IMG/VR virus record: IMGVR_UViG_3300035698_017111
Span: 82,773-146,772 of that record
Reading direction: 5' to 3' (one strand)
DNA length: 64,000 nt
Source of the DNA: a virus
The notes beneath the pieces are model-generated. The model was given only the letters and a program-made list of their open reading frames with translations. It was not told the origin of the DNA and did not search any database. The translations under genes and the position numbers were made by a program. Below are positions 7,110 through 17,173 of this stretch, piece by piece (position 1 is the first letter of the stretch; each line of letters starts with the position of its first letter).

Positions 7110-7650
7110 CTTTATCATCCTCCTCTTTTATTGTTCCACAAACATGAATATCTTTACTCCAAATAGATCCACAAATAATTTCATTTTTTCGTAGAAACGA
7201 AACAGTATTCCTCATTATTTCTTTAAGCTCATCTCCATAACCAAATCTTCCTTGATTATGTTCAAGACTCTTCTGAATATCCCCATCAGCATGTCTTTCG
7301 GTAGCAGCCAACCAATCACAAATCATCTCAATTAAATCAACAAGATTCATTTCTTTAATACCATTTTTGAAATGTTCTGGATGATGTCTATTGTGGGCAT
7401 AGTGATGATCTAACGCCACTTGCATTTCTTTAAGATATTGCTTGTATTCGTCAGAACCATACGTTGTCTCCTTTAAAAGCGGAGTGTATTTGACAAATGT
7501 TGGGAATTCATCTTCCTTCAATTTTGTCTTGTCGTGTTCTATTGCCTTTAACCGCATCTCCATAAGAAGAATGTTGAGGAAATCCCTGACACGTTCTATA
7601 TGTTGTTCTGTTTGTTGTCTTATTTCTTGTTCGTTAACATTATCAGACAT
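7093..7650 (-). CDS. DUF5662 family protein
   Basis: 185 residues. HIERVRDFL, a HDKTKL motif, YGSDEYKQYL, LDHHYAHNRHHPEH and LIEMICDWLAA match the DUF5662 pattern of phage and bacterial proteins, with conserved His and Asp residues suggesting a metal-dependent HD-like helical fold (inference). ATG 7650 is chosen because AGAGAGG lies seven bases upstream. The next gene overlaps its 3' end. Function unknown. Confidence 0.75.
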   Translation of the reverse strand: MSDNVNEQEIRQQTEQHIERVRDFLNILLMEMRLKAIEHDKTKLKEDEFPTFVKYTPLLKETTYGSDEYKQYLKEMQVALDHHYAHNRHHPEHFKNGIKEMNLVDLIEMICDWLAATERHADGDIQKSLEHNQGRFGYGDELKEIMRNTVSFLRKNEIICGSIWSKDIHVCGTIKEEDDKDENDA

Positions 7651-7652
7651 TA

Positions 7653-8417
7653 TCAATCCTCTCTCAACTTTTCCATTGTAGCGAAATACTCACGAATACA
7701 ATTTCCACAATGACGACAAGCTGTTGTTCCCTTCTCGCCTTCTACCTTACCACAGGAGTAAACCCAACGATTGTACTTGAACTCAGACATAACTTCTTCC
7801 CATGCTTCTGTTGTTATGGCCCAGTAGCTATTTGTGGTTCTTTTTCTGAAAACATAGTTCTCGACATGGCTCGGAGAATCATCGCCATCACCCTGTGGTA
7901 TAGCATCATCACAATAATAAGCCATAAAGGTGAGAATGACGGGTACTTCTCTTTCTGAATAATGTGCTATTGCTGTTCTAACCAAATCAATATTCCATGT
8001 ATTTGTCCTTATTCGAACAAACATTAGATTATCAGGAATAATATCCAGAAGACAAACAGATTCATCGGTGTATTCGCCTGGGTTTATTGTAAGAACAACT
8101 GGACCATCAAACTCATCAAGCCCGGTTGGAATAGCAGTATTGTAAAACTTCATATCGTAGAACTGACACGAGTCCATAACAAGCTTCTTGTCCACGTTAG
8201 AATCATTACCATCGTTCACTCGAACAATGCGACCCTCTGCGTTATACTTGTCTGGCATATTTGGCAGATTGTCTTTCAATGGCTCAAGATATGAACGGCC
8301 AGATTGAAAAAAACAATCAGGACATTCGTTGGGACATGTACCAGTTTGCGGTATTGCGGCCAGTATTCCACTGTCTTTTGTTTTTGGGTTAATTTTGTAA
8401 CCCGCAGATGCTTCCAT
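7653..8417 (-). CDS. radical-SAM-like Fe-S protein
   Basis: 254 residues. The N-terminal CPNECPDC is a CxxxCxxC motif, the [4Fe-4S] site of radical SAM enzymes, in an alpha/beta context (VVLTINPGEYTDES, NLMFVRIRTNTW, VPVILTFMAYY). A second C-terminal cluster, C-G-K...ACRHCGNC, may bind an auxiliary Fe-S centre. Good site AAAGGAGAAATACT before ATG 8417. First gene of the run that continues to 6558. Substrate unknown. Confidence 0.7.
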   Translation of the reverse strand: MEASAGYKINPKTKDSGILAAIPQTGTCPNECPDCFFQSGRSYLEPLKDNLPNMPDKYNAEGRIVRVNDGNDSNVDKKLVMDSCQFYDMKFYNTAIPTGLDEFDGPVVLTINPGEYTDESVCLLDIIPDNLMFVRIRTNTWNIDLVRTAIAHYSEREVPVILTFMAYYCDDAIPQGDGDDSPSHVENYVFRKRTTNSYWAITTEAWEEVMSEFKYNRWVYSCGKVEGEKGTTACRHCGNCIREYFATMEKLRED

Positions 8418-8437
8418 AGTATTTCTCCTTTTATGTT

Positions 8438-8453
8438 ACTATACGACATTATA
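8438..8453 (-). promoter_or_regulatory. TATAAT / TCGTATAGT promoter-like pair
   Basis: On the minus strand TATAAT (8453-8448) is followed by TCGTATAGT (8446-8438). The leader to the radical-SAM-like gene would be about 24 bases or shorter. No good -35 box. Confidence 0.5.
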
Positions 8454-8490
8454 CCCAGTAACTTAAGAAAAAACCTTCATAATAGCATAA

Positions 8491-8523
8491 GAAAAGGGTG
8501 ATGATCCGAAGACCATCACCCCA
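8491..8523 (-). terminator. Rho-independent terminator of the capsid operon
   Basis: On the minus strand GGGTGATGGTC-TTCG-GATCATCACCC, with a stable UUCG tetraloop, followed by TTTTCTT. Lies directly downstream of the major capsid gene. Confidence 0.9.
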
Positions 8524-8550
8524 TAGATGACTATAAACACTGGGTTTAGA

Positions 8551-9417
8551 TTACGATGTTGCTGTAACGTTAACCTTAGCGATTGCATAATCATTAATAA
8601 CAATAATTCCTAATTCCTCATATATAACCCACCCTAATCTAAGCTCTCTTGGGTTATCTGCGGGAAGGACGGTGATGTCCTGACGGACTGGGATTGCACC
8701 GACATACTCGGCTGGTGCAAGGAGATACACGCTACCAGGTGTGACCCTGTGCGAAACGTGGATATCTGCAGTCCAGATGTGTCCGAATAGACCACTCATA
8801 AGAACGTCACGTCTTGTTGCTTCGTCGAACACATCACGTCCGAAAAGACGGACATCAGCATACTGCTGAGGATGCATAACGATTTTTGCAACGGTCAAGT
8901 CATGCGACTCGATTAGAGAGAAAGCATAATTCAGTGATGCGACCTGAAGGTCACCCGACTGGGTGATTGTCTGATTTGTTCTAACTGCGGCGTTAATATC
9001 AGTAAGAATTTCAGTATCTTCCAGTTTTTGAATAGCTTCCTTTGCCTTCATTTGTGCCCTATCAACGATATAAAAACGACGGGCCTTGATCTCACTCAAA
9101 CGGATCTGAGGATTGACAGCGATTTCAAACGTGGGAACCAAGACTTCCTCACCTTCGGTGATTCTATCTGGGACTGCACCACGACGAGAGATAACGTATG
9201 CAACACTTGCAACGTCTTTCTCGTAGCGGGCGAGTGCCCCTTGGGGCAACTCGTCAACCATCAAAAGCTTACGTCCAATTGCCTGGTATTCCAATGCACG
9301 TTTGATTGGTTCTACCATGGCTTGAGCGAGAGCAACACGACCTTCCGGCGTCTCCAACGCTTGGGCGATGACAGCCTCACGCTGTTCATCAGTATAGTTG
9401 GATTTTAACATAGCCAT
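8551..9417 (-). CDS. major capsid protein
   Basis: 288 residues from ATG 9417 (GGAGC nine bases upstream); ATG 9423 is also possible. A helical N-terminal arm of about 60 residues is followed by a segment typical of HK97-fold capsid proteins: GRKLLMVDELPQGALARYEKD, GEEVLVPTFEIAVNPQI, then a beta/alpha domain ending in the hydrophobic strand GWVIYEELGIIVINDYAIAK. The position, last gene of the scaffold-decoration-capsid series before a strong terminator, fits. The call rests on fold-like pattern and gene order, not on a database hit. Confidence 0.75.
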   Translation of the reverse strand: MAMLKSNYTDEQREAVIAQALETPEGRVALAQAMVEPIKRALEYQAIGRKLLMVDELPQGALARYEKDVASVAYVISRRGAVPDRITEGEEVLVPTFEIAVNPQIRLSEIKARRFYIVDRAQMKAKEAIQKLEDTEILTDINAAVRTNQTITQSGDLQVASLNYAFSLIESHDLTVAKIVMHPQQYADVRLFGRDVFDEATRRDVLMSGLFGHIWTADIHVSHRVTPGSVYLLAPAEYVGAIPVRQDITVLPADNPRELRLGWVIYEELGIIVINDYAIAKVNVTATS

Positions 9418-9494
9418 TGTCATAAGCTCCTTTTGTGTAAAATGTGAAAGTTTTTTTATACAGACCTTTCTATGATCTGTTTCAATCAACAAAC

Positions 9495-10064
9495 TTAGAC
9501 CGTAAGTTTGATTTTAACCCACGTTCTCGGAGTATCATCCGATGCGAGGTTAGATGTAAGGGGTTCGTACTCTCCGGGGATTCCACCGTCGAGAGCAGCT
9601 GCAGCGGTAACACAAACAGCAACAGTAACTGTGCTTGTAGATGTGTGTGTCAACTTACCAGCGGTTGCACCAGAGCTATTCTCTGTGTAGAGAACGGTAC
9701 CTGGAGTTGTGGTAGCACCAGTCGAGATAACACCAGAAATGGTAGAACCAGCTGGTGTCTGAAGTGCACTATCATCAACGTCAACGAAAAATTCGCCGCC
9801 ACTGTGATAGATGGTCATCATGCCGCTTGCACGAGTATCGTTACCAGAGTCACTGACACGGTTCACCCACTCATATGCTTCACTTGCACGATTTCTATCG
9901 CCAGCAAGACCGATACATGCGATGTCGGATCCATATGCTCTAACAGCTTGACCATCAGAGTTAAGACCAACAGCCATACCCGACTCGAAGTCGTTAGTGT
10001 TTGTCGTAATCGTTGCACTAATGGGAACCATAGATGAAACGACGTGGTAGACAGGAATAATCAT
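9495..10064 (-). CDS. probable capsid decoration/stabilisation protein
   Basis: 189 residues. A strong site, AAGGAGGAAGAAGAAA, precedes ATG 10064. The protein is Ser/Thr/Ala/Gly-rich and beta-predicted, with few charges, and contains FESGMAVGLNSDGQAVRAYGSD, a pattern common in phage head-decoration (cement) proteins encoded just before the major capsid gene. It lies between the scaffold-like protein and the capsid protein, which supports the role. The assignment is by position and composition. Confidence 0.6.
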   Translation of the reverse strand: MIIPVYHVVSSMVPISATITTNTNDFESGMAVGLNSDGQAVRAYGSDIACIGLAGDRNRASEAYEWVNRVSDSGNDTRASGMMTIYHSGGEFFVDVDDSALQTPAGSTISGVISTGATTTPGTVLYTENSSGATAGKLTHTSTSTVTVAVCVTAAAALDGGIPGEYEPLTSNLASDDTPRTWVKIKLTV

Positions 10065-10094
10065 TTTCTTCTTCCTCCTTGGGAATTCCACACC

Positions 10095-11462
10095 TTAGTC
10101 TTTTTGATGTGGTACATAGTTTTCATATTCAGCCATCTTCTTACCTAGGGTTGTTGAACCCATAAGAATTGCTTTCATATCATCTTCGCCAGTTTGACCA
10201 ATTCCATCTTGCGGGATAACAATTGCTGTTGCGAGACCGGAGTCTCCCCTATTAACTTCAGCTGTAACCTGCTTTCTGGTTTCGGCCGCTTGTTGCTTAA
10301 TGACATCAAGTTCTTCAACGGCAGTTTCAATGGCGTCAATATTCATTTTTCTAACGGTATCTTCAACCTTCTGGTTGAATGTTTCCGCAGATGCGTATTT
10401 TGCGGGGTTGAGGTCTCTCAGGCTAAGTGCATAAGCATTTGCAGCCTTCTGACGCTCTGTGCGGATTTTGTAACGGCTATTTTCTACTTTAAGTTGCGAA
10501 ATTTCCTCTTTTGCTTCTTTCAACTGTCTGTCCAGTTGACTAATTCGTAGATTGCTGTCCTTGGCGGCTTCTTTGTCGTCGTCGTCTTTGTCGTCGTCTT
10601 TACCTTTTTCAAGCCATGGGGGAAGTTTCTTCTTCCCTTTGTCGTCGTCTTTGTCGTCGTCGTCTTTGTCTTTTTCAAGCCATGGGGGAAGTTTCTTCTT
10701 CCCTTTGTCGGACTTCTCGTCTTTTGCGTCTTTGGATTCGTCTTTTGAGTCTTCTTTATCTTCATCACCTTCGTCTTCTTCTTCTTTAGCTATCGTAAGT
10801 TTCTGATACATTTCGGCTTCGGGACGGACCTCAATATTGTGGTCGGCGTCTGCTGCATGATTTTCTTTTGTTCCAGCACCAGCTGGCTTCTCAGAAGGGG
10901 TGAATTCTTGTACATAGGTATCTGGTTTGTTAGAAGTAGCTTTATCACCTTCTTCAGCTTCAAACGAAGTCGAATCGGAGCCCTTCAATCCAGAATTACC
11001 TTTTGATCTTGGAACTACGTCAGTATGGGAGTCTTCTCCACCTTTACCTCTGTCATAAGTTCCATCACGAACCTCTTTTGGGTTTTTAACATCGTCTCTT
11101 CCAACATCGATTTCTGGTTTCGACTTTTTCTCATCTCTTGGAACTTTGAGATCAGGATCTGATCTGTCGCCAGAATCGGTGGGTTCGGTTTGTTTGCTGT
11201 CGGAGGTCTGAGCAGTTTTAACTTCAGCAACTGTTTTCCTATAAGTTTTAACATCATCACCCTCACCATAACGACCATAAACATGACCTGTTTTAGGATC
11301 GTACTTGACTGCAGTAAGAGTCAGTCCGTTTTTCTCTTCAGGAAGCATGGAAGTAAAATGATCCGATACTTCTGATGCAGTTGCTTTACGGACTTTGCCT
11401 TCGCCCAAGTGGACGATAACCGTACCATTAGTAAACATGGCAGTTTTAATCTTATCAGACAT
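10095..11462 (-). CDS. acidic scaffold-like protein with repeats
   Basis: 455 residues. The N-terminal 75 residues are ordered. Residues about 85-215 are low-complexity and share a long block with the C-terminal part of the 1865-residue protein upstream (KPEIDV, DVVPRS, YVQEF). A tandem repeat GKKKLPPWLEK-DKDDDDK follows, then a coiled coil (LDRQLKEAKEEISQLKVENS) and a conserved tail. Highly charged helical proteins in this position usually serve as the internal head scaffold. Site AAGAGGAGA before ATG 11462. Confidence 0.6.
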   Translation of the reverse strand: MSDKIKTAMFTNGTVIVHLGEGKVRKATASEVSDHFTSMLPEEKNGLTLTAVKYDPKTGHVYGRYGEGDDVKTYRKTVAEVKTAQTSDSKQTEPTDSGDRSDPDLKVPRDEKKSKPEIDVGRDDVKNPKEVRDGTYDRGKGGEDSHTDVVPRSKGNSGLKGSDSTSFEAEEGDKATSNKPDTYVQEFTPSEKPAGAGTKENHAADADHNIEVRPEAEMYQKLTIAKEEEDEGDEDKEDSKDESKDAKDEKSDKGKKKLPPWLEKDKDDDDKDDDKGKKKLPPWLEKGKDDDKDDDDKEAAKDSNLRISQLDRQLKEAKEEISQLKVENSRYKIRTERQKAANAYALSLRDLNPAKYASAETFNQKVEDTVRKMNIDAIETAVEELDVIKQQAAETRKQVTAEVNRGDSGLATAIVIPQDGIGQTGEDDMKAILMGSTTLGKKMAEYENYVPHQKD

Positions 11463-11563
11463 GTGCTTTTCTCCTCTTAATTTGAGTTACTCGAAGTCTG
11501 TATTGTAGTTATTCGTTAACTTCTTTTTAATTACCTTTATTTTTTTAACTTTATTTCACTTTT

Positions 11564-14500
11564 TTACTCTGCTTCAACTGTAGCCTCTGGTTGAGTTTCT
11601 GTTTCTGTCTTAACTTCTTCTTCCATAGAATTTTCTTCCATTGGAAGTCGATACATCTCACCAGATTCAAGGTCCATGACGAACACGAAATCGTCTTCAA
11701 TCATGCCTTCAAGATTTGATTCTTCAACACCCTTGGACTGTGCGACTTTCTTAATTGCGTTAGCTACAGCTGCTCCAAGGTGGTTGTCTTCTGACGAAAC
11801 TGGAGTTGGGGCAATCTGGTTGTCGTCCTGGAATTCTTGGACATAACTATCGGGGTTACCAGAAGTTTGTTTATCTCCAGATTCTTCATCAAACGATACA
11901 GACTCTCCACCAATGCCATCACCAGAACCATCACGAGGAACTACGTCAGTATGAAGATCTTTTCCACCTGGTCCAAGATCGTATGCTTCTTCTCTAACCT
12001 TGGTAGGACTATCTACATCAGGACGTTTAACATCTATTTCTGGTTTTGCTTTTTCTTCCTTGCGAGGAACGTCAAGTTTATCACCAGTAGGTTCTTCTTT
12101 TTCTGCCTGCTCACTATCAACTGGTTCTGTCTGACCAACCTCGGAAGTCTGAGCTTTTACAACCTTCTTGTCTTTGCTTGCCGTTTTGTCATCTTTGTCA
12201 TCTTTGTCGTCTTTTTTACACTTTGGATCACATTCACATGGACACTTTTTACAGGTCTTGCATGGTTTTCCACGACCTGTTCCAGGACCATCACCATCTG
12301 GTCCTGTGCCGTCTCTGTTTCGTGCGACCTTCATCCATTCGTTGGTAGAAGCTTCCTTGGGGGTTTCTTCCTGAGGGGTAGGTTCTTGAACCTCAACACC
12401 TCTTTCAGTTCCCTGAACGACATCTTCTTCGGCAAGAGTGCTTCCGGCTGCTGTGCCGTGCATTTCTTTTGCTTCATTTTCACTATCGTTCGTATCAAGA
12501 TCCACTTCGCCATCGTCTACAATGCCTTGATCCTCATCACGAGGAACATCTGCTTCTGTGTCGAGAGGCATACTAATTGCCTGTGCGACTGCAGAAAGAT
12601 CCAAGTTCATTCCGGCACTCTGTGTCTGCGAACCAACCTGACCACCTCTAAGGAGTTCGGTTGTATTCTTCGACACATTATGGATATCTTCTTCTGTCAT
12701 CGGTTCGGTATCTGTTTCTAATTCATCTTCTTCAACTTCCATCTCAAGACCATCACTAAAGAGGCTGTTCATGATTCCAACTTCTTCTGCCTCTGGTTCT
12801 GGTGCTTCGTCGATAATGACATCTTCTTCAACGTCTTCGCCTGGACCTTCGTCCTCTAACATTGGAGGCTCTTCGTCGGTTTCAAAAGTCTCAGTAATTT
12901 CAAGGATTTCTTCTGGGTCTCCATCTTCAGAACCTTCTCCACCAGCGACTGGCAGTTCTACTTCAACTTCGTTACCTTCAGTATCAGTAATTGAAAGTTC
13001 AATCTTCTCGATGCTATCGGAGTTAAACGAACCAGATCCCTCACCCAACTCTTCACCTAATTCATCAACAGGCTCATCGTCAAAGATCTCTTCAAGTCCG
13101 TCATCATCTCCGAAGTCAACTGCATCTTCTTCTGTCTCGTCAATATCTTCCTCAAAATCAACACTATCGACTTCTTCTTTGTCTGTATCTTCGAAGTTTT
13201 CTTCACCGAACTGTGCTGTTTTTCTCAAGTCTTTAATCGAGGCACAGATTTCAATTGCGTCTTCATCGGCATATCCAGTGGCAACCTGATCTGACATGCA
13301 GTCAAGCCAAGGATTGTCACCAAGAACAGCTGCGATCTTCTGAATTTGTTCTCTATGTGAAAGAATCTTATGAAGAGCGTCTTTCACTTCGTCACAGTTA
13401 TCACATCCTGCGTTCACTGCATAACCACCAACGGAATTTACTTTCTCTGAGATGCTAAGGTTAGGTTCAACGGTTAAAATAACTTTCATCTTATCTTCTT
13501 CACGAGAAGCACTCACGTGGGTTTGGCAACCACAACTCACACAGGCTCCGAAACTGTCCTTAAATGCGACCTTTTGACTACCACACTGTGGACAAATTGT
13601 TCCGATTGGCGAAAGAGCGATCTTAGAAATCTCATCACTATCGTTTTCTGGATCAAATATTGCTTTTGTATCGGTAACAAGTTCTGCACCGCGAATAAGT
13701 CTATCTGCTGGAAGTTCCATGGAGAACTGCAACGATGCTGTTTTAATCCAATCGTTTGCTCCACCAACTGCTCCAGGTGCACCCATCTGATCTGCACCAC
13801 CGGGAGCTGCCGGAGCGGGCATACCAGCTGGTTGTGCGTTAATCATTTCATTTGTTTCGTCTACTGCATCTGGCTCCATCTCTTCTTCTTCACCACCGGG
13901 CTCGCCACCTGCTATTCCTGCGTCACCGATAACTTCAGGATTCAGGATATCGAGATTAACTGCGACAGAGTATTCAAGACCACAAGAGTTACACTTATAA
14001 TCTCCACCCATTGCGTCAACATCATCTGATGCACAGAGAGGACAAATAGAACCAAATGGTTTTGCTGCATACTCATCCATATCTCCATCTTCTGGTCCAA
14101 GTTCATCAAGACCTTCTGGAGCTGGGGCACCAAGAGACTCGACACCAGCACCTGGAGCAGGCATTCCACCCATATCAGGTGCTCCCTGAGGAGCTGGCAT
14201 TGTAGTACCGGCTGGGCTTTGTGCCAAACGTTCTAATTTCTCTTTAGTACCTGCGGCGAGTTCTGTTCCAACTGGCTCTTCCATGGCAGGAGCTTGATCA
14301 ACCATCTTATTTCCTGGTTGTGGTGCTTCTTGCATGTTATTTCTTGAGTCGTATGACTGAGGTGTATGTTCTTTTTCAACAGTCGATGTAAACGTTGCTG
14401 TTGCTTTGACATTACCAACCTGATCAATTTCGATGTTATTTAACGAAACATCTTCTTTACCCTTAAGGATGCTTCCAGAAAGCCAATTTCTAATAGCTGC

Positions 14501-17161
14501 TCTTCCTTCAGGAGTATTTGCCTGATCGGAACTATTTAAACCGGCTTCGGATAACTGAAACATAATAGTTGTTTCGTTGCTCTGCACGTCTGAGATATTT
14601 GCTGCATGAATTTTTTTCCATGCATCTCTGATGGAAGCTTCTCTTGATTCCTCAACGGTTTCATCTTTAACCTGATTCTTGGCGATGTTTTTAAGTTCTT
14701 CAATCTTCTCATCGGCAAGCTTCGAAACTTCGTCGGACAATGCCTGTGGGTCTTCGTACATGACCTTGATTGTCTCTTCAAGAAGTGGGCTAATTGACTC
14801 TACATCATCAATTTGTTCCGAGATAGCCTTTTCGGCAATGTCGGAAACGTCATTAATAGTAAGTTGAGCTTTCTTAGAAATGCTCTCTTTCGGAGACTGT
14901 ATTCCGGCGACCTTGATCGGAGCAGCACTGAGAGTTTTCGGAGAAATTCTTTCACTAACGACAACATTGGAGAGACCAGTAAGTATTGCTTGTATGACAG
15001 TATCGGCAGCAGATGCGTTATGTGGGGAAGCGTCGGAAGCGATTGGACTGTCTGTACCTTGACGATGTCCTTCGAGCTGTCCTTCGCCAACTTCATCTGC
15101 GGCTTTGCCGAGACGATCTTTGCCTTCAAACTGTTCTTCAGTAATAGGCAATTTATCACCGTCACGAGCTTCTTCATCCCATCTATCTGCAGTTCCACCG
15201 TTTTCAGCAAGCTGACGTTCACCGACTTCTTTTGGTGTAGCTTGATCTGATTCGTCACGGTCTGAACCGAAGTTTGTTGGGCGAGAAGTGTCGAGCTGGG
15301 TTTCTGTGACTTCAAGGTTTTCTTTAATACCGTCAGGTCTTACCCTGCTGAAATCACCCTTACCAGTTTCTGGAGTCTGTTTGATGTCTTCCAACTGTTT
15401 TTCAGTTGTGACACCAACTTGGCCAGTGGCCAAAGACTCATCATTCTTTCTTTCGAAGTTCCCACTCAGTCCCTCAAGTTGACTCTCTCCGACTTCGTCA
15501 ACAGGAGGTGCATTGGTTAGGAGGGCTTCTTGTGTAATTTTTTGGTCTTTTGCACTCATTTTAATCTCTCCATTTTCAAAATATTTGTTTGACAACTGTT
15601 CGATTAATCTTCCAGCCATAACTTGCGGATTTACTTTCATCAAAGAAACAAGCTCATCTCCCAGTTGTTCTGCAGTAAGAATTGCAACTTCTTTTCCACT
15701 AACAGATCCCTTAATCCCCTTGTTGGGGTCAAGAGTCACAGAGTAAGGGCCATCCACGATAATCATTGGTTCTTCCTCTGAAGCTTGCTTCTCCAAAATG
15801 TCAGCAAATTTTCCACTAATCTGGTTGCTTGCAACCATTCTTGCTTTTTCTTTGGAAGTAGGCATATTATCGGTTCTCCTTGAACACTCTGTTTTAAGGG
15901 CAGTAATCCCTCTAACTAAGTTATTTAATTCTGACTTCAATGTACTTAATCCCTCTATGTAATTAGCTGTTTTGATATTTCTTTCACTCGACATAGTCGG
16001 TGTAAGAGGGGGTGCTGCACCTGGGGCAGCGGGAGCGGGTGCTGCGGGAGCTTGTGCTGCGGGAGCTGCAGGAGCCGCCGGAGCTGAATCTTCTGGAGTT
16101 GCTTCTGGCATTCCTAATCCTCCACCAGCATCTCCACCACCTTGCTCTGGAGTGGCATTTTCTTCTCCACCTTGATTGGCAAATCCTGCTTCCACCAGGT
16201 CGAGGATCAGGTTCTGTAGATCCGAAAGCAGGCCACCAATCTCTTCTAAGAACTCAAAGTCAACATCTTTTGAGCCCAATATTTGTTCAGCAACTTCTCT
16301 AAGTAGATCAAGGGACCTGTTGAGTTTGTCAACATCTTCTCCTCTTGCGGTTCTACTAATAGAAGCAACTTTCTTCAATCCGACTAAACTATCATTACCT
16401 TCCCTCAGAACACTGGTAAGTTTATCAAGTAGTTCAGGTCCAGTAAATACATTTTGAACGGTACAGTTTTCACATGCACCGTCTGTTACAGCACTGAGTT
16501 CAATAAACTTAATGCCATAATTTGATTCATAGACCTTCTTACCCTTAATTGTTTTACCTTTATGACTTCGAACGTGTGAGCAGTAGTCAGCTTCAGTGGA
16601 TGCTCTATTCTTACAAACAGAACAAACACTTTCTTTTACCGCACAACCCATGGAAACGTCATTAATGTATCCTTGACGTATACCTCTTGCTAATTCTGGA
16701 TACGCTTTAGCGTCAACCATTGTGTCGGTATAGATACAATGGTTATCTAAATCGTAGAATGCAGAAACGATTTTTCCCTTGGCTTGTTCAATGTCATCAT
16801 TTTTATGGTTGGTAAAGAAGGCACAATTGACAAAAGTCTCAAAAGCCTTCAGACCAGTCTCTTCACAAACTGATAAAAGTTCTTCTTCTGAGAAATAATC
16901 ACCATTATCATTCGCACCATGAAACATTTCACCAGTGGCATCTGATCCACCAGCATCAATGGCACGGGCACGAAAAATAATCCATTCTTCTGGATTCCTG
17001 TCCTCTAGTTCGGAAACTAGATTAAGTGAATTAGAAGCATGGAGAAGGTTTTCACTGATATCATGCTTAATGAATGCCATTCTCTTAGGCCCATGAAGCA
17101 ATATGTCCCGATCAATTGTAGATGAGGCAATAATTCTAAGATTGGCTGTCTTATAAATCAT
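11564..17161 (-). CDS. giant prohead-protease-like protein with acidic tail
   Basis: 1865 residues. The first ~250 look like a phage prohead protease of the Ser-His type: candidate His in FFTNHKND (residue 119) and Ser in YINDVSMGC (residue 170), then a CxxC...CSH zinc-knuckle insert (residues 180-196) and ELSAVTDGAC. The remaining 1600 residues are acidic, Pro/Ala/Glu-rich and repetitive, with recurring GE-x-QLEG units. They include two Cys4 zinc ribbons (CPLC...CNSC and CPQC...CVSC) and a Cys/Lys cluster (CKTCKKCPCECDPKCKK). Such a tail could be an internal scaffold or core fused to the protease. The start ATG 17161 has only a weak site (GCGAGAA). The protease call is moderate; the tail function is inferred. 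Confidence 0.6.
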   Translation of the reverse strand: MIYKTANLRIIASSTIDRDILLHGPKRMAFIKHDISENLLHASNSLNLVSELEDRNPEEWIIFRARAIDAGGSDATGEMFHGANDNGDYFSEEELLSVCEETGLKAFETFVNCAFFTNHKNDDIEQAKGKIVSAFYDLDNHCIYTDTMVDAKAYPELARGIRQGYINDVSMGCAVKESVCSVCKNRASTEADYCSHVRSHKGKTIKGKKVYESNYGIKFIELSAVTDGACENCTVQNVFTGPELLDKLTSVLREGNDSLVGLKKVASISRTARGEDVDKLNRSLDLLREVAEQILGSKDVDFEFLEEIGGLLSDLQNLILDLVEAGFANQGGEENATPEQGGGDAGGGLGMPEATPEDSAPAAPAAPAAQAPAAPAPAAPGAAPPLTPTMSSERNIKTANYIEGLSTLKSELNNLVRGITALKTECSRRTDNMPTSKEKARMVASNQISGKFADILEKQASEEEPMIIVDGPYSVTLDPNKGIKGSVSGKEVAILTAEQLGDELVSLMKVNPQVMAGRLIEQLSNKYFENGEIKMSAKDQKITQEALLTNAPPVDEVGESQLEGLSGNFERKNDESLATGQVGVTTEKQLEDIKQTPETGKGDFSRVRPDGIKENLEVTETQLDTSRPTNFGSDRDESDQATPKEVGERQLAENGGTADRWDEEARDGDKLPITEEQFEGKDRLGKAADEVGEGQLEGHRQGTDSPIASDASPHNASAADTVIQAILTGLSNVVVSERISPKTLSAAPIKVAGIQSPKESISKKAQLTINDVSDIAEKAISEQIDDVESISPLLEETIKVMYEDPQALSDEVSKLADEKIEELKNIAKNQVKDETVEESREASIRDAWKKIHAANISDVQSNETTIMFQLSEAGLNSSDQANTPEGRAAIRNWLSGSILKGKEDVSLNNIEIDQVGNVKATATFTSTVEKEHTPQSYDSRNNMQEAPQPGNKMVDQAPAMEEPVGTELAAGTKEKLERLAQSPAGTTMPAPQGAPDMGGMPAPGAGVESLGAPAPEGLDELGPEDGDMDEYAAKPFGSICPLCASDDVDAMGGDYKCNSCGLEYSVAVNLDILNPEVIGDAGIAGGEPGGEEEEMEPDAVDETNEMINAQPAGMPAPAAPGGADQMGAPGAVGGANDWIKTASLQFSMELPADRLIRGAELVTDTKAIFDPENDSDEISKIALSPIGTICPQCGSQKVAFKDSFGACVSCGCQTHVSASREEDKMKVILTVEPNLSISEKVNSVGGYAVNAGCDNCDEVKDALHKILSHREQIQKIAAVLGDNPWLDCMSDQVATGYADEDAIEICASIKDLRKTAQFGEENFEDTDKEEVDSVDFEEDIDETEEDAVDFGDDDGLEEIFDDEPVDELGEELGEGSGSFNSDSIEKIELSITDTEGNEVEVELPVAGGEGSEDGDPEEILEITETFETDEEPPMLEDEGPGEDVEEDVIIDEAPEPEAEEVGIMNSLFSDGLEMEVEEDELETDTEPMTEEDIHNVSKNTTELLRGGQVGSQTQSAGMNLDLSAVAQAISMPLDTEADVPRDEDQGIVDDGEVDLDTNDSENEAKEMHGTAAGSTLAEEDVVQGTERGVEVQEPTPQEETPKEASTNEWMKVARNRDGTGPDGDGPGTGRGKPCKTCKKCPCECDPKCKKDDKDDKDDKTASKDKKVVKAQTSEVGQTEPVDSEQAEKEEPTGDKLDVPRKEEKAKPEIDVKRPDVDSPTKVREEAYDLGPGGKDLHTDVVPRDGSGDGIGGESVSFDEESGDKQTSGNPDSYVQEFQDDNQIAPTPVSSEDNHLGAAVANAIKKVAQSKGVEESNLEGMIEDDFVFVMDLESGEMYRLPMEENSMEEEVKTETETQPEATVEAE

Positions 17162-17173
17162 ATGTGATTCTCG

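Noticed and set aside
10552-10806. Ser-rich plus-strand frames opposite the acidic proteins (also 12771-13289)
   Set aside because: They are mirror images of GAT/GAC/GAA-rich codons in the minus-strand scaffold and protease genes, with no ribosome site.
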